Origin: an uncultured Clostridia bacterium
GTDB taxonomy: Bacteria; Bacillota; Clostridia; Christensenellales; UBA1242
Length of the DNA: 8,302 nucleotides
Assembly: GCA_937891595.1 (NCBI GenBank)
Contig: CALATF010000071.1
Coordinates: forward strand, 1-8,302
Direction: 5' to 3'
Below are positions 1-4,726 of this stretch, one piece after another (position 1 is the stretch's first letter; every line of letters begins with the position of its first letter). A program made the position numbers and the translations under genes. The notes below the pieces were generated by a model. The model was not told the origin of the DNA. It was given only the letters and a program-made list of their open reading frames with translations, and did no database searches.

Positions 1-865
1 AGCACAAGGTATATTTGTAAACTTTAAAAATGTATTAAGAACAACAAGAAGAAAAATGCCAATGGGTATTGCACAAATAGGTAAATCATTTAGAAATGAA
101 ATTACACCAGGTAACTTTTTGTTTAGAACTGTAGAATTTGAGCAAATGGAACTTCAAAAATTCTGTAAAGAAGAAGATGGCATGCCAACTTATGAAGATT
201 ATAAACAAAAAGCATTAAAATTTGTTAAAGAGGTAATAGGTTTAGATGCTGATAAATTAAGATTTCATGATCATGATAAACTTGCACACTATGCAAAAGC
301 TGCATGTGATATTCAATTTAAATTTCCTATAGGCTGGCAAGAACTTAATGGTATTCATCACAGGGGAACTTGGGATTTATCTCGTCATCAAGAATATTCT
401 GGTAAAACACTTTTATATACAGACCCATTTACAAATGAAAAAATTTTACCAAATATAATTGAATATTCAATAGGTGCAGATAGATTATTCTTAGCAACAA
501 TCTGTAACGCTTATACAACTGAAACACTTGATAATGGTGAAACAAGGGTAGTATTAAAATTAAAGCCACAACTAGCACCATTTAAAGTCGCAGTTCTACC
601 ACTACAAAAAAATCTTAACGAAAAAGCTGTAGAAGTTTTTAAACTTCTTCAGAAAGAATTTAATTGCGATTTTGATGAATCTGGTAGCATAGGTAAAAGA
701 TATCGTAGACACGACGAAATAGGTACTCCATACTGTATTACAATAGATTTTGATACTTTAGAAGATAATACAGTAACTATTCGTAATAGAGACACTATGA
801 ATCAAGAACGTGTAAAAATAGAAGATTTAAAAAATATAATTTCTCAAAAATTACAAAATAATTAA
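1..865 (+). CDS. glyQS: Glycyl-tRNA synthetase, single-chain dimeric type, C-terminal part (5' end off window)
   Basis: Charges tRNA-Gly with glycine in the cytoplasm. The frame is open from base 2, so the internal ATG at 56 is not the real start; 287 residues are visible. The first ones (AQGIFVNFKNVLRTTRRK) match the class II GlyRS core. Motif 2 follows (KSFRNEITPG, then FRTVEFEQMELQKF), then the catalytic-domain stretch NGIHHRGTWDLSRHQEYSG, then motif 3 (IIEYSIGADRLFLA). The last ~100 residues, from LKPQLAPFKVAVLPL, are the anticodon-binding domain, with the typical GSIGKRYRRHDEIGTPYCI segment. The family is about 460 residues long, so roughly 170 N-terminal residues lie outside. Motif 3 has Tyr (464-466) where most homologues have Pro (EPS). 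The gene ends at a strong bidirectional terminator. The identification is secure; the symbol could equally be given as glyS. Confidence 0.96.
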   Translation, partial: AQGIFVNFKNVLRTTRRKMPMGIAQIGKSFRNEITPGNFLFRTVEFEQMELQKFCKEEDGMPTYEDYKQKALKFVKEVIGLDADKLRFHDHDKLAHYAKAACDIQFKFPIGWQELNGIHHRGTWDLSRHQEYSGKTLLYTDPFTNEKILPNIIEYSIGADRLFLATICNAYTTETLDNGETRVVLKLKPQLAPFKVAVLPLQKNLNEKAVEVFKLLQKEFNCDFDESGSIGKRYRRHDEIGTPYCITIDFDTLEDNTVTIRNRDTMNQERVKIEDLKNIISQKLQNN

Positions 866-876
866 TTTATAAAAAC

Positions 877-906
877 AAAAAAGCACCAAATATTTGGTGC
901 TTTTTA
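877..906. terminator. Bidirectional intrinsic terminator between glyQS and the Thr-rich gene
   Basis: An 18-bp perfect palindrome at 883-900 (arms gcaccaaa and tttggtgc around a central ta) is flanked by an A-run on the left and a T-run on the right. It therefore reads as stem plus U-tract on both strands. It sits between two convergent genes and can end both the glyQS transcript (+) and the Thr-rich gene transcript (-). Confidence 0.9.
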
Positions 907-917
907 TATATTTTTTT

Positions 918-1637
918 CTATTCTTGAGCTAGCTCTTCGCTACTTTGAGGAGCTATTGCACCAGGAGATACTCCCGGCATTTTACCTGCATTAGGATTAC
1001 CAAGCAAAATTTCTCCCTCGCTTTCAGCCTCAGTTGGTTTAGGATCCGTTGGTTTAGGTTCCGGTTCGTTGTTTGAATCAGTTAAATCAACCTCACTAGA
1101 AGCAGGTACTGTAGTAGTTTGTTTTTGAGATTCAGTTTCATCTACAACAGGTGCTTGTGTAGTAGTAGCTACTGTAGTACTTAAATCTAAAGGTATTGTT
1201 GTGCTAGGTTTAGTAGTTGTAGTAGTAGTTGTTGTTGGGTTGTGATGTTTAGTTGTATCTGTAACTTCAGTTGTAGTAGTTGTTTTCCCTGTAGTAATAT
1301 CTACCACTTTTGTTGTAGTTATAATAATGCCAGTAGTTGGATTTGTTGTTGTAACTACAGTAGTGTATCCGTCTGTAGTCGTTTCTGTTATAACACCAGT
1401 AGTTTTATTTACATGTGTAGTTGTTTTTGCAGCCGATTGTGAAGCACTAGTACCTGCTGGAGGTGGAACTGTTGGTTTATTTTCTTGGCTATTATTAAGT
1501 TCTTTTACTCCCAAAGCCCCAGCAACTGTGATAGCAAAAATAGTTACACCTAATGCTGTAGGTTTAGCTACTCTTTTAGCAGAGCTTATAAATGATTGAA
1601 CTCCATCTTTTCTTGCGGAAACGTTTATATTTGCCAT
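918..1637 (-). CDS. Thr-rich, single-pass membrane-anchored surface protein of unknown function
   Basis: 239 residues; I do not recognise a family. Residues 1-25 are a short basic N-terminus (K10, K21, R22, K25). Residues 26-44 are one hydrophobic segment (TALGVTIFAITVAGALGV), read as an uncleaved signal anchor with the N-terminus inside and the remainder outside. Residues 71-160 contain 44 Thr in 90 positions, including a run of eight (135-142). They carry a loose repeat around TTG at 79, 101 and 115 ([N/D]-x-T-T-G followed by Thr-rich strands), resembling a mucin-like or stalk region that could be O-glycosylated. Residues 165-210 are acidic and Pro-rich (EPEPKPTDPKPTEAESEGE). The tail is short, with no LPxTG sorting signal and no catalytic domain. 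The ATG has a GGATGG/AAAGGA ribosome site 9-12 bases upstream and a near-consensus promoter. The opposite-strand ORFs at 1242-1599 are low-complexity shadows. Confidence 0.75.
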   Translation of the reverse strand: MANINVSARKDGVQSFISSAKRVAKPTALGVTIFAITVAGALGVKELNNSQENKPTVPPPAGTSASQSAAKTTTHVNKTTGVITETTTDGYTTVVTTTNPTTGIIITTTKVVDITTGKTTTTTEVTDTTKHHNPTTTTTTTTKPSTTIPLDLSTTVATTTQAPVVDETESQKQTTTVPASSEVDLTDSNNEPEPKPTDPKPTEAESEGEILLGNPNAGKMPGVSPGAIAPQSSEELAQE

Positions 1638-1670
1638 AGGAATTTACCATCCTTTTTTTTATTTGTTTAT

Positions 1671-1698
1671 ATTATACCATAAATTTAATTATTGTCAA
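1671..1698 (-). promoter_or_regulatory. SigA-type promoter with extended -10 for the Thr-rich gene
   Basis: On the minus strand a perfect -35 TTGACA (1698-1693) is separated by 16 bp from a perfect -10 TATAAT (1676-1671). The -10 is preceded by TGG, an extended -10. Transcription should begin near 1664, giving a leader of about 27 nt before the ATG at 1637. This is the closest-to-consensus promoter in the window, suggesting strong expression unless repressed. Confidence 0.82.
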
Positions 1699-1747
1699 TG
1701 TTATTAGTATCTTTGTGCTTTTTGACTAAAAATAAAACTAGGTAGTA

Positions 1748-1769
1748 ATTTTCTTAATACTAAGAAAAT
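1748..1769. repeat. 9-bp inverted repeat in the divergent Thr-rich gene/aspS intergenic region
   Basis: Perfect arms attttctta (1748-1756) and taagaaaat (1761-1769) surround a 4-nt spacer, atac. The repeat lies about 28 bp upstream of the putative aspS -35 and about 50 bp upstream of the Thr-rich gene's -35. It has no T-run typical of a terminator on either strand, so a regulator-binding dyad is possible. AT-rich composition makes a chance occurrence plausible. Confidence 0.4.
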
Positions 1770-1796
1770 ATCTATTTAATTATTTATAAAATATAT

Positions 1797-1823
1797 TTGA
1801 TTTTTAAAAATTTTGTGTATAAT
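1797..1823 (+). promoter_or_regulatory. Putative SigA promoter for aspS
   Basis: TTGATT (1797-1802), a 15-bp spacer and a perfect TATAAT (1818-1823). The spacer is shorter than ideal, so the -35 is uncertain; the -10 is convincing. Transcription from about 1830 gives a leader of about 33 nt, too short for the T-box riboswitch that often controls aminoacyl-tRNA synthetase genes in Firmicutes. The TTG at 1797 that extends the aspS frame upstream lies inside this promoter and is unlikely to be a start codon. Confidence 0.55.
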
Positions 1824-1862
1824 ATAAGTTTGTATAAGAATTTAAAAGAGAGAATATATATA

Positions 1863-3620
1863 ATGGTTAGTTTAAAAAATAACATCTATCATAATATTAT
1901 GTGTGGTAAATTAAACGCAAAGTACATAGGTGCAGAAGTGAAAGTAGCTGGTTGGGTAAATAATATTCGCAAAATGGGGGGCTTAACATTTATTACGCTT
2001 CGTGACCAAACAGGAGTAGTTCAAGTCTTTGTTGAAGACGAAAAAATGGTTGAAAACCTAACACGTGAAAGTACTGTTTCTATACGTGGTGAAGTTAGGT
2101 CACGTGGCGAAAAGAATATTAATACTGAAATGGCTACGGGTGAAATTGAAATTTTAGCTAAGAGTATTACAATTTTAGGTTCATGTACTGAAATTTTACC
2201 TTTTGAAATTTTAAAAGCAAGAGAACAAAATGAAAATACAAGGTTAAAATATAGATATTTAGACTTAAGAAACGAGCAAAACTATAAAAATATATTACTT
2301 AGGGCAGAGCTTTTAAAATTTTTAAGACAACAAATGAATGAACTTGAATTTCTTGAAGTCCAAACGCCTATACTTACTTCTTCAAGCCCAGAAGGAGCAA
2401 GGGACTTTTTAGTTCCTAGCAGAATGAATCCAGGTAATTTTTATGCATTACCACAAAGCCCTCAACAATTTAAACAACTTTTAATGGTTAGTGGTTTTAA
2501 TAGATATTTTCAAATAGCCCCTTGTTTTAGAGATGAAGATGCAAGGGCAGATAGAAGTCCTACCGACTTTTATCAATTAGATTTTGAGGTTAGTTTTGCA
2601 ACACAAGATGAAATTTTAGAAGTCATGGAAAATGTTTTATATAACACGTTGACACATTTCTCAACTTTACCTTGTGATAAACCACCTTTTAGAAGAATTA
2701 AATTTAATGATGCAATGCTTGCTTATGGCTCGGATAAGCCTGATTTACGCAATCCATTAGTGCTATATGAATTAACTCAACTTTTTACAAACCATGAATT
2801 TGCTGTGTTTAATGGCAAACAGATTTTTGCTTTAAAAGCTAAGGCAAACGAAATGGGCAGAAGATTTTTTGATGGTTTAACAGATTTTATTAAGCTTCAA
2901 GGGGCTGGTGGTCTTGTTTATTTAAAATATCAAGATGAAACATTATCAGGCCCAGCAGCTAAATTTTTTAGTGATGAAGATATTAACAAATTAAAAGAAA
3001 AAATGTCTTTAGAAAATGGAGAAACCATCTTTATTATTGCGGATGTTAATCGTTTAAAATCTATGAAGCTTGCAGGAAGTTTAAGAAATGAACTCGGTGA
3101 TAAATTGAATTTAATAGATAAAAATTCTTTTAAACCATGTTTTGTTGTTGATTTTCCTTTCTATGAAGAAAGCGACGATGGTAAAGTAGAGTTTTCTCAT
3201 AATCCATTTTCAATGCCTCAAGGCGAAATGGAAGCTTTAAAGGGTAAAAATCCACTAGATATATTAGCTTATCAGTACGACTTAGTTTTAAACGGAGTAG
3301 AACTTGCTAGCGGTGCTGTAAGAAATCATAATTGCGATATAATGGTTGAAGCATTTAGGATTGCGGGTTATTCAAAAGAAGTAGTAGAAAATAAATTTCC
3401 AGCACTATTTAATGCTTTTAAATATGGTGCACCACCTCACGCTGGTGCTGCAATAGGTTTTGATAGGTTGCTTATGTTCTTATGTAATGAGGAAAGCATT
3501 AAGGAAGTAATTGCTTTCCCTATGAATAAATCGGCACAAGATCCGCTTATGGGAGCTCCAAACCAAGTATTTGAGCAACAATTAAAAGATGTTCATATAA
3601 AATTAGATATTAAAAAATAA
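1863..3620 (+). CDS. aspS: Aspartyl-tRNA synthetase, bacterial type
   Basis: Charges tRNA-Asp with aspartate. 585 residues, close to the usual ~590. The order is an N-terminal OB-fold anticodon domain (about 13-105), the class II catalytic core with motif 1 (LEFLEVQTPIL, 161-171) and motif 2 (FRDEDARADR, 222-231), an inserted GAD domain (about 295-410), then HNPFSMPQG (446-454) and motif 3 (AAIGFDRLLMF, 529-539). ATG 1863 is chosen because the product then starts like other AspRS proteins and a purine-rich AAGAGAG lies about 10 bases upstream; the longer TTG frame starts inside the promoter. The core (SPEGARDFLVPSRMNPG, RYFQIAPCFRDEDARADRSP, AFPMNKSAQDPLMGAP) reads like alphaproteobacterial AspRS rather than Bacillus-type. 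In the OB fold, Met38 and Lys84 align by eye with positions that separate tRNA-Asp-specific from relaxed enzymes, and they look like the specific kind. It is monocistronic, ending in a terminator. Confidence 0.97.
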   Translation: MVSLKNNIYHNIMCGKLNAKYIGAEVKVAGWVNNIRKMGGLTFITLRDQTGVVQVFVEDEKMVENLTRESTVSIRGEVRSRGEKNINTEMATGEIEILAKSITILGSCTEILPFEILKAREQNENTRLKYRYLDLRNEQNYKNILLRAELLKFLRQQMNELEFLEVQTPILTSSSPEGARDFLVPSRMNPGNFYALPQSPQQFKQLLMVSGFNRYFQIAPCFRDEDARADRSPTDFYQLDFEVSFATQDEILEVMENVLYNTLTHFSTLPCDKPPFRRIKFNDAMLAYGSDKPDLRNPLVLYELTQLFTNHEFAVFNGKQIFALKAKANEMGRRFFDGLTDFIKLQGAGGLVYLKYQDETLSGPAAKFFSDEDINKLKEKMSLENGETIFIIADVNRLKSMKLAGSLRNELGDKLNLIDKNSFKPCFVVDFPFYEESDDGKVEFSHNPFSMPQGEMEALKGKNPLDILAYQYDLVLNGVELASGAVRNHNCDIMVEAFRIAGYSKEVVENKFPALFNAFKYGAPPHAGAAIGFDRLLMFLCNEESIKEVIAFPMNKSAQDPLMGAPNQVFEQQLKDVHIKLDIKK

Positions 3621-3640
3621 TTTACTTAAATAAAAATCGT

Positions 3641-3675
3641 AAAAACTACTATTTATAGTAGTTTTTTATTTTTTT
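3641..3675 (+). terminator. Intrinsic terminator of aspS
   Basis: A 12-bp stem (aaaaactactat 3641-3652 paired with atagtagttttt 3655-3666) with a tiny tt loop is followed by a T-rich run to about 3675. It begins 20 bases after the aspS stop codon. Confidence 0.85.
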
Positions 3676-3691
3676 CTAATAATATACAAAT

Positions 3692-3724
3692 AAAAAAAGT
3701 TAAGATTATATCTTAACTTTTTTA
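3692..3724. terminator. Bidirectional terminator, mainly for the 234-residue minus-strand gene
   Basis: A 14-bp perfect stem (3693-3706 with 3710-3723) has a 3-nt loop and T-runs of six or seven on both strands. It lies 16 bases beyond the stop codon of the minus-strand gene at 3740, and it is a second, back-up stop for aspS read-through. Confidence 0.85.
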
Positions 3725-3739
3725 TCATAAACATATTTT

Positions 3740-4444
3740 TTATTCTTCATAATTTTTAATAGTATCTTGCGGTATTTTTATTGTTGGAATTTGGTCGTCA
3801 TTTTCTTGATTATTATCAAAAGAATTTTGATTTGTTTTACTTTCTGCAATTATTTCAGATGGCATTTTCTCTCTTATTCCATCAATTAACGAAGAATATT
3901 CATTATCATCGTTCTGAGTAGCATTATCAGCTACTTGTTCTGATTCAGCTATTTTTTGAATAATCTCGTTTGTAGTTAATTGTGTATCATTTTCGTTATT
4001 TAATTGTGCATCATTTGGCAATCTTTTATTTGCTTCTTCTATAATAATTTCCTTAGATAACTCTTTTGGGAAAGACCATCTAGAAAGGTTGAGAAAATCA
4101 GAGGCACCATCAATTATTCTTTCGCAATTTAATAGTTTTTGCATTTCTTTTTCTGAACGAAAATCTTGTTCTCTTAAAAGGTCTCTAACGTGTTCAGCTT
4201 TTGCACTAATAAGCATTATTTCTATAAAAATATTTGGTAAATTTCTTGTTTCATCTTCTGCATCTGCTTTAGCTATTAAGTTTAAACCTGTATATATGAT
4301 TCCGTATAATTTGGAAAAATCTTCATTAAATTTGCTTAATGATAAACCTTGTTTTTCTTTATTGCTAAAATCAAAACTTTTAACAGTTTTATTTCTTTCT
4401 ATTGATAATCTTAAATATGCTTTTGCCGTTTCTTTTATGTTCAT
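3740..4444 (-). CDS. Unrecognised 234-residue protein: helical N-terminal domain with acidic, disordered tail
   Basis: I do not recognise a family. Residues 1-140 look helical and folded: an amphipathic N-terminus (NIKETAKAYLRLSIERNK), a hydrophobic helix around 44-60 (LYGIIYTGLNLIA), another at 70-84 (PNIFIEIMLISAKAE), charged helices to 112, and DFLNLSRWSFPKELS at 116-130. Residues 141-234 are Asn, Gln, Glu and Asp-rich and probably disordered, with two short possible helices (158-168, 184-200). There is no signal peptide or membrane segment, so it is probably cytoplasmic. An NDxQL duplication (144-148, 152-156) matches a 24-bp DNA repeat. The ATG lies 24 bases after the mature 3' end of tRNA-Glu, with only a weak AAGATAG-like ribosome site and no promoter of its own visible. 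It is therefore probably translated from the tRNA transcript after processing. The intact frame and a terminator just past the stop support a real gene. Confidence 0.7.
   Translation of the reverse strand: MNIKETAKAYLRLSIERNKTVKSFDFSNKEKQGLSLSKFNEDFSKLYGIIYTGLNLIAKADAEDETRNLPNIFIEIMLISAKAEHVRDLLREQDFRSEKEMQKLLNCERIIDGASDFLNLSRWSFPKELSKEIIIEEANKRLPNDAQLNNENDTQLTTNEIIQKIAESEQVADNATQNDDNEYSSLIDGIREKMPSEIIAESKTNQNSFDNNQENDDQIPTIKIPQDTIKNYEE
3976..4016. repeat. Short imperfect tandem repeat inside the 234-residue gene
   Basis: A 17-bp unit (3976-3992) recurs at 4000-4016 with one mismatch, a 24-bp period that keeps the reading frame (8 codons). It encodes the repeated NDxQL in the disordered tail. 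It looks like a local slippage duplication. Confidence 0.6.
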
Positions 4445-4468
4445 AATTTTAATCTATCTTTTATTATT

Positions 4469-4543
4469 TGGTACCACCAGCGGGATTCGAACCCGCATTG
4501 CCGACTTGAGAGGCCAGTGTACTAACCCTTATACTATGATGGC
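4469..4543 (-). tRNA. tRNA-Glu, anticodon CUC
   Basis: The 75-nt cloverleaf on the minus strand reads: acceptor GCCATCA with TGGTGGT, D arm GTAT-AAGGGTTA-GTAC, anticodon arm CTGGC-CTCTCAA-GTCGG, variable loop CAAT, T arm GCGGG-TTCGAAT-CCCGC, discriminator A and an encoded CCA. The loop places U33 before CUC, so it reads GAG (Glu). Known bacterial Glu identity features are present: U11-A24, U13-G22 with A46, and absence of base 47. Oddities are a G1-U72 wobble at the acceptor end and two G-U pairs in the anticodon stem. It is followed after 24 bases by the start of the 234-residue ORF with no terminator between. A minor tRNA-Glu decoding GAG, alongside a UUC species elsewhere, is expected in a low-GC genome. 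Confidence 0.95.
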
Positions 4544-4561
4544 TTATTAATTGACCGTATA

Positions 4562-4590
4562 ATAATAGCACGAAAAAATCAAAAAATCAA
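4562..4590 (-). promoter_or_regulatory. Promoter for tRNA-Glu (and probably the downstream 234-residue gene)
   Basis: On the minus strand: -35 TTGATT (4590-4585), a 17-bp spacer, then -10 TATTAT (4567-4562) preceded by TGC, an extended -10. Transcription should start near 4555, about 12 nt before the mature tRNA 5' end, a normal tRNA leader length. Confidence 0.72.
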
Positions 4591-4602
4591 TTAATAATTT
4601 TA

Positions 4603-4628
4603 TTATCTAATTATATATTCTTAGATAA
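4603..4628. repeat. 8-bp inverted repeat between the tRNA-Glu and comEC promoters
   Basis: ttatctaa (4603-4610) and ttagataa (4621-4628) are perfect reverse complements 10 nt apart, midway between the divergent promoters. This is a possible operator-like dyad, but in such AT-rich sequence chance is a real alternative. Confidence 0.35.
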
Positions 4629-4640
4629 ACAAAATTATAC

Positions 4641-4680
4641 CTATATTTAAATTAAAACTTTTTTTTGACTATATTTAAAT
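4641..4680. repeat. 12-bp direct repeat overlapping the comEC promoter
   Basis: ctatatttaaat occurs exactly at 4641-4652 and 4669-4680, a 28-bp period. The second copy overlaps the end of the -35 and the spacer of the comEC promoter, and each copy contains the palindrome atttaaat. The placement suits a regulator box, though nothing shows which protein would bind. Confidence 0.4.
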
Positions 4681-4696
4681 CTTGATGTAATATAAT
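4665..4696 (+). promoter_or_regulatory. Putative promoter of comEC-holA
   Basis: TTGACT (4665-4670) is followed at 17 bp by TAATAT (4688-4693), which overlaps a perfect TATAAT at 4691-4696 (20-bp spacing). Either -10 gives a start near 4700 and a leader of about 25 nt before the TTG start of comEC. Confidence 0.55.
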
Positions 4697-4726
4697 TTTG
4701 ATAATAAATGCTTAAAAGGGTAAATT

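Noticed and set aside
1150..1440. CRISPR-like or satellite repeat in the Thr-codon tract
   Set aside because: The repetition is codon-level Thr bias, with no constant repeat/spacer structure.
1242..1599. Plus-strand ORFs of 66 and 90 codons opposite the Thr-rich gene
   Set aside because: They are low-complexity translations (Val/Cys/Ser-rich) of the complement of Thr codons, with no ribosome site or promoter.
1797..1862. N-terminal extension of AspRS from TTG 1797
   Set aside because: The TTG is part of the likely -35 and the TATAAT lies inside the extension. AspRS homologues start near the ATG at 1863.
1824..1862. T-box riboswitch in front of aspS
   Set aside because: The leader is only about 33 nt, too short for a T-box stem I plus antiterminator; no T-box sequence was seen.
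4089..4550. Plus-strand 153-codon ORF
   Set aside because: It is antisense to the 234-residue gene and the tRNA. Its end (GTTSGIRTRIADL...) is the familiar false peptide from translating the complement of a tRNA.
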